Below are positions 40,566 through 49,459 of a stretch of 64,000 bases of DNA, in pieces. The notes beneath the pieces are model-generated. The model saw only the letters and a program-made list of their open reading frames with translations, made no database searches and was not told the DNA's origin. This stretch comes from Mediterraneibacter gnavus ATCC 29149 (GTDB taxonomy: Bacteria; Bacillota; Clostridia; Lachnospirales; Lachnospiraceae): positions 1,653,501 to 1,717,500 of the forward strand of contig NZ_CP043051.1 of assembly GCF_008121495.1 (NCBI RefSeq), read 5' to 3'. How positions within the stretch are numbered: position 1 is the stretch's first letter; the number at the start of each line of letters is the position of its first letter. The position numbers and the translations under genes are program-made.

Positions 40566-42300
40566 AAAGAAAAAAAGTGTATGGAAAAAGATACTCTGGC
40601 TGATTCGGCCCTATCTGCATTTTTTGATGCTATCATTCGTATTTGCGGGTATTTCTGCGTTGCTGACATTGTATGCTCCGATTCTGATCGGTAATGCTGT
40701 GGATCTGATTATTGGAAAAGGAAGTGTGGATTTTGACGCGATCGGCAGGATTCTGTTCAGGCTGGCAGGGATTATTGTTATAACAAGCGCTGCGCAGTGG
40801 CTGATGAATCTGTGCAACAACCACATTACGTATCGGGTAGTTAAGGATGTCCGTACAAAGGCATTTGCAAAGCTGCAGAAGCTTCCTCTGAAATATGTAG
40901 ACAGCCATGCATATGGAGAGACCATCAGTCGGATCATCACCGATGTGGAGCAGTTTTCGGATGGACTCCTCATGGGATTTACTCAGTTCTTTACCGGTGT
41001 GGTGACGATTTTGGGAACCCTGGTATTTATGCTCCTGATCAATGTGAAGATTGCGTTGGTTGTAATCCTGATCACGCCGGTATCTTTGTTTGTGGCAAGC
41101 TTTATTGCGAAGAGAACTTATGTGTTTTTTAAAGCACAGTCAGAGACCAGAGCACAGATGACATCCCTTGTCGATGAAATGGTGGGAAATCAGAAGGTTG
41201 TGCAGGCATTTGGATACGGTGACCGGGCAGTGGAGAGGTTTGATACGATCAACAAAAAGCTCCAGAAAGTCAGCCTGCAGGCGATTTTCTTTTCGTCCAT
41301 TACGAATCCGAGTACCCGGTTTGTCAACGGACTGGTGTATACAGGGGTTAGTATTGCAGGTGCGTTTACCGCAATCGGAGGCGGGATCACGGTGGGGCAG
41401 CTGTCTTGCTTTTTAAGCTATGCAAACCAGTATACAAAGCCGTTTAACGAAATCTCAAGTGTGGTCACAGAGCTTCAGAATGCACTGGCATGCGCACGGC
41501 GGGTATTTGACTTTATTGAGGAACAACCGGAAGAGCCGGATGCGGCATCGGCGATCGAACTGAAAAATCCAGACGGCAGTATGACACTGGAACATGTCAG
41601 TTTTTCTTATAATCCGGAGATTAAGCTTTTACAGGATCTGAACCTGAATGTAAAGCCGGGTCAGAAAATTGCGATTGTAGGACCGACGGGATGCGGAAAG
41701 ACGACGCTGATCAATCTTCTGATGCGTTTTTATGATATTCAAAGTGGAGAGATCCGTGTCGGCAATACCGGAATTCAGAATATTACAAGAGACAGTTTGC
41801 GGGCCAACTTTGGAATGGTTCTGCAGGAGACCTGGCTGAAAGCAGGAACGATCGCAGAGAATATTGCGTATGGAAAAGAAGATGCCACAAGGGAAGAAAT
41901 CATTGCGGCGGCAAAGGCGGCTCATGCGCATGGGTTTATCCGGAGAATGGAGCAGGGGTATGATACGCTGATTCAAGAAGAGGGCGGAAACCTGTCACAG
42001 GGGCAGAAGCAGCTTTTGTGTATTGCCAGAGTTATGCTCAGAATTCCGGATATGTTGATTCTGGACGAGGCAACCTCTTCGATCGATACCCGTACAGAAA
42101 TGAAGATTCAGGAAGCGTTTCAGAGTATGATGAGGGGACGTACCAGCTTTATTGTGGCACATCGGCTTTCTACTATTCGGGAGGCAGATGTGATCCTTGT
42201 GATGAAGGATGGAAATATTATTGAACAGGGCAGCCATGAGGAGTTGTTAGAAAAAGGCGGATTTTATAAAAATCTGTATGAAAGCCAGTTTGCGTCTTAG
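40558..42300 (+). CDS. ABC exporter half-transporter 2 (active ATP site)
   Basis: A 580-residue partner with six membrane segments, GPTGCGKTT, signature LSQGQKQ and Walker B MLILDEATSSID with the catalytic Glu. Together the two would form one multidrug- or lipid-type exporter. ATG 40558 follows AGAGGAGGGG within the end of the first gene, implying translational coupling. No regulator gene is adjacent. Confidence 0.92.
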   Translation: MHKKKKSVWKKILWLIRPYLHFLMLSFVFAGISALLTLYAPILIGNAVDLIIGKGSVDFDAIGRILFRLAGIIVITSAAQWLMNLCNNHITYRVVKDVRTKAFAKLQKLPLKYVDSHAYGETISRIITDVEQFSDGLLMGFTQFFTGVVTILGTLVFMLLINVKIALVVILITPVSLFVASFIAKRTYVFFKAQSETRAQMTSLVDEMVGNQKVVQAFGYGDRAVERFDTINKKLQKVSLQAIFFSSITNPSTRFVNGLVYTGVSIAGAFTAIGGGITVGQLSCFLSYANQYTKPFNEISSVVTELQNALACARRVFDFIEEQPEEPDAASAIELKNPDGSMTLEHVSFSYNPEIKLLQDLNLNVKPGQKIAIVGPTGCGKTTLINLLMRFYDIQSGEIRVGNTGIQNITRDSLRANFGMVLQETWLKAGTIAENIAYGKEDATREEIIAAAKAAHAHGFIRRMEQGYDTLIQEEGGNLSQGQKQLLCIARVMLRIPDMLILDEATSSIDTRTEMKIQEAFQSMMRGRTSFIVAHRLSTIREADVILVMKDGNIIEQGSHEELLEKGGFYKNLYESQFAS

Positions 42301-42336
42301 AAAAAAGCCCGGGGAGATCATGCATTTCCCCGGGCG
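42301..42336 (-). terminator. Terminator of the DUF3783 gene
   Basis: Minus-strand GCCCGGGGA / TCCCCGGGC with six T's; it also lies right behind the ABC exporter stop codon on the plus strand. Confidence 0.85.
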
Positions 42337-42704
42337 GTCATATATTCATGCTCGCGTTTTAATTCTGCAAGACAGTCTTTTGCGAGCCAGTGCTGATTGG
42401 TCGGTGTGAGGATCGCTTTGTACGGAAACGGTCCCGCACCGCTTTTTTTCAAAGCAAGAAGCGCCTGATCCAGCTTCTGGTTGGAAAGTCCGCAGAATAC
42501 GATCATTGTATCGGAGAGCTCTTCTCCGTCATAAATTTCTTCAGAAGGTGTCATGTCCGGCAGCCCTGCAAGTACACCGAGAGGCTGGCTGTAATCTTTG
42601 AGTGTAATGTGGCGGAGACGCACACGAAGCGGAAGCAGTGCACGTTCCACTTTCTTTTTTACTTCTTTGTCTGATATATGGAATAATAAAATACTTTCTC
42701 TCAT
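42318..42704 (-). CDS. DUF3783-like protein
   Basis: A 128-residue soluble protein with the layout of DUF3783 (ILLFHISDKEVKKKVERALL at the start, DTMIVFCGLSNQKLDQ in the middle, PYKAILTPTNQHWLAKDCL near the end). Proteins of this kind are found throughout Clostridia and have no known function. The terminator hairpin overlaps its last codons. Confidence 0.75.
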   Translation of the reverse strand: MRESILLFHISDKEVKKKVERALLPLRVRLRHITLKDYSQPLGVLAGLPDMTPSEEIYDGEELSDTMIVFCGLSNQKLDQALLALKKSGAGPFPYKAILTPTNQHWLAKDCLAELKREHEYMTARGNA

Positions 42705-42788
42705 ACAGATGAAATCTCCTATCTATCTTTTTGCATTTATTGTAATAGATTTTATCTTGTAAGGAAAGGGCAGATTATAAAAAATCTA

Positions 42789-42817
42789 TTGACGGGTACA
42801 GGGAAAAGAAATATAAT
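42789..42817 (+). promoter_or_regulatory. Promoter of the NatAB-like operon
   Basis: TTGACG, 17 bases, TATAAT. A small inverted repeat GTATTA / TAATAC follows in the leader. Confidence 0.75.
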
Positions 42818-42888
42818 AGCTGTATTAAGAAGATAATACAATAATACGACAGGTGTACAGCACACCAGACACAGCCGGGAGGAAAAGT

Positions 42889-43671
42889 ATGATTGAGATT
42901 AAGAATCTGACAAAGACGTATAAGTTGAATAAAAAGCAGATGAAAGAATCCAGAACCACAAATCCGATCAAGACGGCAGTCAATGCTCTTACGCTGACTG
43001 CGAAAAAAGGTGAGATTTATGGCCTTTTGGGACCCAATGGAGCAGGGAAGACGACTACGCTGCGCTGTATTTCCACGATCATCAAGCCGACAAAGGGCGA
43101 GATTTATGTAGATGGGCATGAGGTGCGCAAAGAGCCGGAGAAAGTGCGGGAAAAGATCGGATTTCTGACCGGAGATATCAAGCTGGATCCACAGTTTTCC
43201 CCGGATTATATGTTTGACTTTTTCGGGAAGATCCATGGAGTGAAGCCGGAGAAGCTCAAAGAACGAAAAGAGGAACTGTTTACTTATTTTGGGATCAAGG
43301 ATTTTGCGCACAAAAAGATGAAAGAGCTGTCAACCGGAATGGGGCAGAAGGCTGCAATTGCAGTCAGCCTGGTACATGATCCGGATATTGTTATTTTTGA
43401 TGAACCGACAAACGGTCTGGATGTCGTGACGGCAAGGAGTGTGACAGACTATCTGAAGCGCCTGAAAGAGGAGGGAAAGCTGGTCATTATTTCTACACAT
43501 ATCATGTCAGAGGCAGAGAAGCTGTGTGACCGGATCGGAGTGATCATTGACGGAAGGAAAGTGATGGAAGGGCATCTGGAGGATATCTTAAGAGAGACAC
43601 AGACAGAAGATCTGGAGGATGCGTTTTTTGAATTGTACAGTCAGGTAAAAGGAGGCGGGGAAGATGCGTGA
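42889..43671 (+). CDS. ABC transporter ATPase, NatA-like
   Basis: A 260-residue ATPase with GPNGAGKTT, signature LSTGMGQK, VIFDEPTNGLD and the switch His in IISTHIMS. The match to NatA (sodium or drug export, B. subtilis NatAB) is good, together with the permease of the next gene. ATG 42889 follows GGGAGG. It overlaps the permease gene by eight bases. Confidence 0.88.
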   Translation: MIEIKNLTKTYKLNKKQMKESRTTNPIKTAVNALTLTAKKGEIYGLLGPNGAGKTTTLRCISTIIKPTKGEIYVDGHEVRKEPEKVREKIGFLTGDIKLDPQFSPDYMFDFFGKIHGVKPEKLKERKEELFTYFGIKDFAHKKMKELSTGMGQKAAIAVSLVHDPDIVIFDEPTNGLDVVTARSVTDYLKRLKEEGKLVIISTHIMSEAEKLCDRIGVIIDGRKVMEGHLEDILRETQTEDLEDAFFELYSQVKGGGEDA

Positions 43672-44863
43672 GATTCGATTGATCTGTAAAAAAGAATTAT
43701 CCAGAGTGCTGACAGACAGAAAGATGTTATTTTCTGTATTTCTTCTGCCGGCGATCATCATGGTGGTCGTAATGAATGTAATGACCAGTTTTTCGAAAAA
43801 TTTGGAGAATGATGTCAAATCTCATGCGCCCATTGTTTATCTGCAGAATGCCCCGGAGGGTGTGGAGCAGTACTTGAAGGCGTATAATGAGAAGATGGAT
43901 CTGCGCACGGTGGATGACGAACAGAAAGTGACAGAGGAAATCAGAGATGGATCAGCCGATTTGTGGATTGCTTTTCCGCAGGATTTTCTGGAGCAGATAG
44001 AAGTTTATAAGACAGGGGATGAGATTCCTCAGATCAAAGTTTATTACAATCCGTCCGAAGAGTATTCGCAGGCTGCCTATGAAGGTGTGGCAGGCGGATG
44101 TCTGGAGGTTTACCGGCAGGCACTGTTGTCAGAGCGTGTCGGAGATATGCAGTCTTTGACAGTATTTACGGTGAATTCAGACAATCCGGACATGGTAATC
44201 CAGGATGAACAGAAAGCCGGCGGCAAAGCACTTGGCATGATGCTTCCGTATTTTGTGACGATCTTACTTTTTGCGGGAGCAATGGGACTTGGAACCGATA
44301 TGGTGGCAGGTGAAAAAGAGCGTGGTACCATGGCAAGTATGCTGGTAGCGCCGATCAAAAGAAGCTCGATCGTACTCGGAAAAGTATTTGCGCTGATGAT
44401 CATTTCAGGAATCAGTTCGGTTGTATATGTTGCGGTTATGGTAGGCTTTCTGCCACAGATGATGGGGGCTTATGGAAGTGAGGGGCTGGGACTGAGTCTG
44501 GAAGTCGGGCAGGTGCTGATGATGGCATTTTTGCTGATCGCGATCGCATTCCTGTATTCCGGAATCATTGTTCTGATTTCTGTCTTTGCAAAAGATACAA
44601 AAGAGGCAAGCAGCTATATTATGCCGGTTTATATGCTGATTCTGGTTTTGGGGATTGCGACAATGTTTACGACGCATAATATTGAAAACTGGTATTATGC
44701 AGTACCGGTGTTTAATACAGCGCTGGCGCTGCAGGGTATTCTTACAGGGGATGTGAGTGTGATGCAGTATGCGGTGACACTGGCAGAGACATTGATCCTG
44801 GGAGTGATACTGATCACGGTAATCGCAAAAGCATTTGAAAGCGAAAAGGTAATGGCAAAATAG
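43664..44863 (+). CDS. ABC transporter permease, NatB-like
   Basis: The 399-residue permease has one N-terminal membrane segment, a large outer domain (about 45-165) and five or six C-terminal segments, the ABC-2 plan. VAGEKERGTMASMLVAPI is the family motif of NatB/CcmB-type permeases. It is encoded with its ATPase in one operon. Confidence 0.88.
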   Translation: MREIRLICKKELSRVLTDRKMLFSVFLLPAIIMVVVMNVMTSFSKNLENDVKSHAPIVYLQNAPEGVEQYLKAYNEKMDLRTVDDEQKVTEEIRDGSADLWIAFPQDFLEQIEVYKTGDEIPQIKVYYNPSEEYSQAAYEGVAGGCLEVYRQALLSERVGDMQSLTVFTVNSDNPDMVIQDEQKAGGKALGMMLPYFVTILLFAGAMGLGTDMVAGEKERGTMASMLVAPIKRSSIVLGKVFALMIISGISSVVYVAVMVGFLPQMMGAYGSEGLGLSLEVGQVLMMAFLLIAIAFLYSGIIVLISVFAKDTKEASSYIMPVYMLILVLGIATMFTTHNIENWYYAVPVFNTALALQGILTGDVSVMQYAVTLAETLILGVILITVIAKAFESEKVMAK

Positions 44864-44900
44864 AAGTTGTTTCAGACAGAGCATTTCACAAAGAGAAGGT

Positions 44901-44949
44901 GCCTGCATATAGTAACAGTAAGAAGGCTGCTGTATGCAGGCGCTTTTTA
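44901..44949 (+). terminator. Terminator after the NatB-like gene
   Basis: GCCTGCATA / TATGCAGGC, a 23-base loop, then GCTTTTT. Confidence 0.75.
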
Positions 44950-44993
44950 TAGCGGCAGAACGGATTTCGGGAAGCGGGTGTGAGGTGTGAGGT

Positions 44994-45248
44994 GTGAGGC
45001 TCTGTGAACTGAGGGAGAAAGAAGTGATCAATATATGTAACTGCAGAAGACTTGGCTGTGTGGTGGATGTGGATATTGATGTCTGCGATGGAAAGGTTCT
45101 GGCGATCATTATTCCGGTTCCCGGGAAGATTTGCGGGATACTTGGCAGTGACGGAGAATATGTGATTCCGTTCGGTTGTATTAAAAAAATCGGGCCGGAT
45201 ATCATTTTGGTGGAAATCTGTGAAGAAAAGTTTTTGCAAAAGTACTAG
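44994..45248 (+). CDS. YlmC/YmxH-family PRC-barrel protein
   Basis: An 84-residue protein with the PRC-barrel pattern (RLCELREKEVINICNCRRLG, then CGILGSDGEYVIPFGCIKKIG and IILVEI). In Clostridia and Bacilli such proteins are sporulation-associated and often lie near nrdR, as here. It has a GTG start within a tandem GTGTGAG repeat (three copies, about 44980-44999) that also gives the ribosome site. The exact start is therefore uncertain. Confidence 0.82.
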   Translation: MRLCELREKEVINICNCRRLGCVVDVDIDVCDGKVLAIIIPVPGKICGILGSDGEYVIPFGCIKKIGPDIILVEICEEKFLQKY

Positions 45249-45309
45249 ATGTTGGTTATAATGGGGAAAAGAAACCAAATGCAAAGGGAAAAGAAAGGCG
45301 GAAACGAGT

Positions 45310-45759
45310 ATGAAATGTCCGTATTGTGGTCATCCGGATACGCGGGTGATCGATTCCAGACCGGCGGAGGACAACAACGCCATCCGAAGAAGAAGATCCT
45401 GCGATGAATGCGGGAAACGATTTACAACCTATGAGAAGGTAGAGACGATTCCTCTGATCGTGATCAAAAAAGACAATAACAGAGAACAGTATGACAGATC
45501 TAAGATTGAAGCCGGAGTTTTGCGGGCATGCTATAAGCGTCCAGTTTCAGCACAGCAGATCCAGCAGACGATCGATGATATCGAGCTCCAGATATTTAAA
45601 AGAGAGGACAAAGAGATCCCAAGCAAATTGATCGGAGAGATCGTGATGGATCGTCTCAAAGATCTGGATCCGGTCGCCTATGTCCGTTTTGCATCTGTAT
45701 ACAGAGAGTTTAAGGATGTGAACACATTTATGTCCGAACTGAAGAAGATCCTGGAGTAG
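45310..45759 (+). CDS. nrdR: Transcriptional repressor NrdR
   Basis: The 149-residue repressor of ribonucleotide reductase genes has a zinc ribbon (CPYCGHPDTRVIDSRP and CDECGKRF) and an ATP cone (IVIKKDNNREQYDRSKI onward) that senses ATP/dATP. Length is normal. It is followed by truA after four bases. Confidence 0.97.
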   Translation: MKCPYCGHPDTRVIDSRPAEDNNAIRRRRSCDECGKRFTTYEKVETIPLIVIKKDNNREQYDRSKIEAGVLRACYKRPVSAQQIQQTIDDIELQIFKREDKEIPSKLIGEIVMDRLKDLDPVAYVRFASVYREFKDVNTFMSELKKILE

Positions 45760-45763
45760 CTGT

Positions 45764-46498
45764 ATGCGAACCTATAAATTGACGATCGCTTATGATGGAA
45801 GCCGGTATCAGGGCTGGCAGAGACAGAGCAATACAGACAAGACGATCCAGGGGCTTTTAGAGCAGGCAGCGTCTGAGGCGGCAGGATATCCGGTGGAAGT
45901 ACAGGGATCAGGACGCACAGACGGCGGTGTCCATGCGAAAGGGCAGACGGCCAGTGTGATCCTGCGCGGAAAAGTACAGGAGTCTGAGTTTTTACAAAAT
46001 ATGAACCGGCTGCTTCCTTTGGATATCCGGGTGATCGAAATGGAACTGGTAAAGAACGGATTTCACGCGAGACTCAGTGCAGTTGGAAAATGTTATGAAT
46101 ACTGGATCGATATGCGGGAAAAACCAGATGTGTTTATGCGAAAGTATACCTATCATTATCCGAAAGAGCTGAATATAGAGGCGATGCAAAGAGCAGCGGA
46201 TGATCTGATTGGACGGTATGATTTTGCCGCATTTACGGACAAAAAGGAGGAAAAGTCCACAATTCGCACAATTTATGCTATAATCGTGGAGGTACAGGGG
46301 GACAAGTTGAGGATCGAATACCGGGGCAGCGGTTTTATGTATCATATGGTGAGGATCCTGACAGGAACTCTGTTGGAAGTAGGAGACGGAAGAAGAACGC
46401 CGGAATCGGTAAAGGCTGCACTGGCAGGCAGAGACAGGGCAGATGCCGGATTTCTTGCACCTGCAAGAGGGCTGACATTAAAAGAAGTGTATTATTAG
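45764..46498 (+). CDS. truA: tRNA pseudouridine synthase A
   Basis: The 244-residue enzyme makes pseudouridine at positions 38-40 of tRNA anticodon arms. GSGRTDGGVHAKGQ holds the catalytic Asp, and YRGSGFMYHMVRILTGTLLEVG is the C-terminal motif. It is probably translated from the same message as nrdR. Confidence 0.97.
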   Translation: MRTYKLTIAYDGSRYQGWQRQSNTDKTIQGLLEQAASEAAGYPVEVQGSGRTDGGVHAKGQTASVILRGKVQESEFLQNMNRLLPLDIRVIEMELVKNGFHARLSAVGKCYEYWIDMREKPDVFMRKYTYHYPKELNIEAMQRAADDLIGRYDFAAFTDKKEEKSTIRTIYAIIVEVQGDKLRIEYRGSGFMYHMVRILTGTLLEVGDGRRTPESVKAALAGRDRADAGFLAPARGLTLKEVYY

Positions 46499-46563
46499 AT
46501 TGGGGGCGGGTACGAAAGTAGACGGTCCCTTTTTGGGTTTTTCTAAAGAAAACAGGAGGATTT

Positions 46564-47316
46564 ATGAAGCTGATATCATGGAATGTAAATGGAATCCGTG
46601 CCTGCGTACAGAAAGGATTTCTGGAATTCTTTCGGGAAGCAGATGCAGATATTTTCTGTCTGCAGGAGACAAAGCTGCAGGCAGGTCAGATTGAGCTGGA
46701 TCTGGAAGGGTATGAGCAGTACTGGAATTATGCCGTGAAAAAAGGATATTCCGGAACGGCTGTATTTACAAAAAAGAAACCATTAAATGTGACTTATGGA
46801 ATCGGAATCGAGGAGCACGATCAGGAAGGTCGTGTGATTACACTGGAATTTGAAGAATTTTATTTTGTGACTGTGTACACGCCGAATTCTCAGAACGAGC
46901 TTGCCAGACTGGATTACCGCATGAAGTGGGAATCTGATTTTCTGGCGTATTTGAAGAAACTGGAAGAGGAGAAGCCTGTGATTTTCTGTGGTGATCTGAA
47001 CGTGGCACACAAAGAAATTGACTTGAAAAATCCGAAGACGAACCGGAAAAACGCCGGATTTACGGATGAAGAAAGAGGAAAGTTTACCGAGATGTTAAAT
47101 GCGGGATTTATTGATACATTCCGGTATTTCTATCCGGATCAGGAAGGGATTTATTCCTGGTGGTCTTACCGGTTCAGTGCCAGAGCAAAGAATGCAGGGT
47201 GGAGGATCGATTATTTTTGCGTTTCAGAATGTTTGAAGGACCGGCTTGCGGATGCGAAGATCCTGACAGATGTTATGGGATCAGACCATTGTCCGATCGA
47301 GCTGGATTTAAAATAA
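46564..47316 (+). CDS. xth: Exodeoxyribonuclease III
   Basis: A 250-residue AP endonuclease/exonuclease for base-excision repair. It has [14 protein letters not shown] at the start, QETK with the metal-binding Glu, [14 protein letters not shown] and the terminal catalytic [14 protein letters not shown] lies before the ATG. The length fits the ExoA/Xth family. Confidence 0.95.
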   Translation: MKLISWNVNGIRACVQKGFLEFFREADADIFCLQETKLQAGQIELDLEGYEQYWNYAVKKGYSGTAVFTKKKPLNVTYGIGIEEHDQEGRVITLEFEEFYFVTVYTPNSQNELARLDYRMKWESDFLAYLKKLEEEKPVIFCGDLNVAHKEIDLKNPKTNRKNAGFTDEERGKFTEMLNAGFIDTFRYFYPDQEGIYSWWSYRFSARAKNAGWRIDYFCVSECLKDRLADAKILTDVMGSDHCPIELDLK

Positions 47317-47332
47317 AAAGGAGAGAATGAAC

Positions 47333-48466
47333 ATGACAAAGATTGATATTATTTCCGGATTTTTAGGAGCCGGAAAAACAACATTTATTAAAAAGATGCT
47401 CAAAGAAGCATTTTCGGGAGAACAGGTTGTGCTTATCGAGAACGAATTCGGAGAGATCGGGATTGACGGAGGATTTCTTAAGGAAGCGGGAATTGAAATC
47501 AGGGAGATGAATTCCGGATGTATCTGCTGTTCGTTAGTCGGAGACTTTGGAAAATCCTTAAAAGAAGTGGTAGATACGTATCATCCGGATCGGATTCTGA
47601 TCGAGCCATCCGGTGTTGGAAAACTTTCTGACGTGATCAAAGCAGTGCAGGATGTGCAGGATGAGATCGAAGCGGAGCTGAACAGTTTTACAACAGTTGT
47701 AGACGTGACAAAATGCAGATTATATAAGAAGAATTTCGGAGAATTTTTCAGCAATCAGATCGAATATGCAGGTGCGATCATCTTAAGTCGTACAGATAAG
47801 GCAAAACCAGAGAAAGTGGAAGAAAGTGTTGCGCTGCTTCGCAAGTTAAATGAAAAGGCTCCAATCATCACAACTCCAATCGAGCAGTTGTCAGGAGAGA
47901 AGCTTCTGGAGACAATGGAGCACAGCAAATCTCTGGAAGAAGAGTTGCTCCTGGAAGAGGAAATCTGCCCGGAATGCGGACATGTGCATGAACACGCACA
48001 CCATCACCATTGCCATGAAGAACACGATCATCATGAGCATCACCATCATCATGGAGAGGAGTGTGGCTGCGGACATGGCCATCACCATGAGCACCATCAC
48101 GAGCATGAACATCATCATGATGGGGAGTGCGGTTGTGGCTGCGGACACAATCATGACCATGAACATCATCACCATCATCATGCAGATGAAGTGTTTACAA
48201 GCTGGGGACGAGAGACGATCAAAACCTACAGCAGGGAAGAAATCAGCAGAATCTTAAAGACGCTGGAAGAGGATGACACATACGGAACTGTTCTTCGTGC
48301 AAAGGGAATGGTCGCAGGTGCAGACGGAGAGTGGATTTATTTTGACATGGTTCCGCAGGAGCATGAAGTCAGAAGCGGGGCAGCGGAATATACGGGAAGA
48401 ATCTGTGTGATCGGTTCCAGGCTGGAAGAAGACAAGCTGGAAGAATTATTTGGACTGAAAAAATAG
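47333..48466 (+). CDS. COG0523 GTPase (CobW-like) with a His-rich metal-binding region
   Basis: This 377-residue metallochaperone-type GTPase has GFLGAGKTT, the CxCC motif SGCICCSLVGD and ILSRTDKAKPE. A low-complexity region of about 70 residues (about 218-288) consists mostly of His with some Glu, Asp and CGCG pairs and would store or hand over Zn or Ni. The C-terminal CobW domain follows. ATG 47333 has better spacing to AAGGAG than ATG 47327, so I prefer it. The next gene belongs to the same functional group. Confidence 0.92.
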   Translation: MTKIDIISGFLGAGKTTFIKKMLKEAFSGEQVVLIENEFGEIGIDGGFLKEAGIEIREMNSGCICCSLVGDFGKSLKEVVDTYHPDRILIEPSGVGKLSDVIKAVQDVQDEIEAELNSFTTVVDVTKCRLYKKNFGEFFSNQIEYAGAIILSRTDKAKPEKVEESVALLRKLNEKAPIITTPIEQLSGEKLLETMEHSKSLEEELLLEEEICPECGHVHEHAHHHHCHEEHDHHEHHHHHGEECGCGHGHHHEHHHEHEHHHDGECGCGCGHNHDHEHHHHHHADEVFTSWGRETIKTYSREEISRILKTLEEDDTYGTVLRAKGMVAGADGEWIYFDMVPQEHEVRSGAAEYTGRICVIGSRLEEDKLEELFGLKK

Positions 48467-48490
48467 AAACTACAGACAGGAGAGAGAACA

Positions 48491-49438
48491 ATGAATGAAC
48501 CGGATGTAATGGTTTATCTGATGACTGGATTTTTAGACAGTGGAAAATCCCAGTTTTTAAAGTTCACACTGACACAGGATTATTTTCAGATTGATGGAAC
48601 AACGCTTCTGATTCTCTGCGAGGAAGGTGAGGAAGAGTTTGATCCGCTGGAAATGGCAAAGCATGGTGTGAAGATCATCAAAATAGAAGAACAGGAAGAG
48701 TTGACAGAAGCATTCTTAAATGAACTGCATGAAAAATATTCGCCGGAGCGTGTGGTGATCGAATACAACGGAATGTGGAAAGTCAGTGACTTTGAAGCGT
48801 TAAATCTTCCTGAAGGATGGGAGATCGAACAGAAGCTGACAACAGTGGATGCCAGTACATTCCAGATGTATCTGAACAACCTGAAGCCGTTGTTTGTGGA
48901 AATGGTACGCGGGGCGGAACTGGTGCTGTTTAATCGTTGTACAGATATTGAACCTCTGGCAGGATACCGCAGAAGTGTGAAAGTAGTCAGCCCACAGGCA
49001 GAAGTGATCTTTGAGGATGAAAACGGTGAGATCGAGAATATTTTCGGGGATGATGTGCCGTATGATCTGAACGCGCCTGTGATTGAGATTCCAAGAGAGG
49101 ATTATGGAATCTGGTATGTGGATGTTATGGAAAATCCGGACAGATACAAGGGAAAAGTGATTGAATTTACCGCAAAAGTATTAAAGCCGAAAGGATTTCC
49201 GTCCAAGGTATTTCTTCCGGGACGGATGGCGATGACCTGTTGTGCGGATGACACTACATTTTTAGGATATATCTGCAAGAGCGCCTACGCACCGAAGCTG
49301 CAGGCAGGAGAATGGGTGAAGGTGCGCGCAAAAGTACAGTATGGACATGTATCAGTGTATAAAGGTACCGGACCGATTCTGGAGGCAGAGCATATTGAAG
49401 AAGCCGAACCAATCGAAGAGCTGGTTTACTTTAACTAA
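48491..49438 (+). CDS. COG0523-like protein fused to a TIGR03943/DUF1980-like domain
   Basis: A 315-residue protein whose first half keeps the GTPase layout (TGFLDSGKSQFLKF, with Asp-Ser in place of the usual Gly-Ala) but lacks the CxCC motif. The second half (GIWYVDVMENPDRYKGKVIE, then GRMAMTCCADDTTFLGYIC) resembles the UPF0703/TIGR03943 domain. In many Firmicutes these two families occur with permeases and Zn regulators. It probably acts in the same metal pathway as the preceding His-rich protein. The gap between the genes is 24 bases. Confidence 0.8.
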   Translation: MNEPDVMVYLMTGFLDSGKSQFLKFTLTQDYFQIDGTTLLILCEEGEEEFDPLEMAKHGVKIIKIEEQEELTEAFLNELHEKYSPERVVIEYNGMWKVSDFEALNLPEGWEIEQKLTTVDASTFQMYLNNLKPLFVEMVRGAELVLFNRCTDIEPLAGYRRSVKVVSPQAEVIFEDENGEIENIFGDDVPYDLNAPVIEIPREDYGIWYVDVMENPDRYKGKVIEFTAKVLKPKGFPSKVFLPGRMAMTCCADDTTFLGYICKSAYAPKLQAGEWVKVRAKVQYGHVSVYKGTGPILEAEHIEEAEPIEELVYFN

Positions 49439-49459
49439 AAAGAGTGAGGGAGAGACAAG

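Noticed and set aside
44980..45000. Three GTGTGAG units before the YlmC-like gene as a phase-variation switch
   Set aside because: The tract is short and supplies the ribosome site and start codon itself; there is no evidence of variable length.
47891..48257. Met- and Val-rich frames across the His-rich region, on both strands
   Set aside because: They are shadows of the CAT/CAC codon run in the COG0523 gene.
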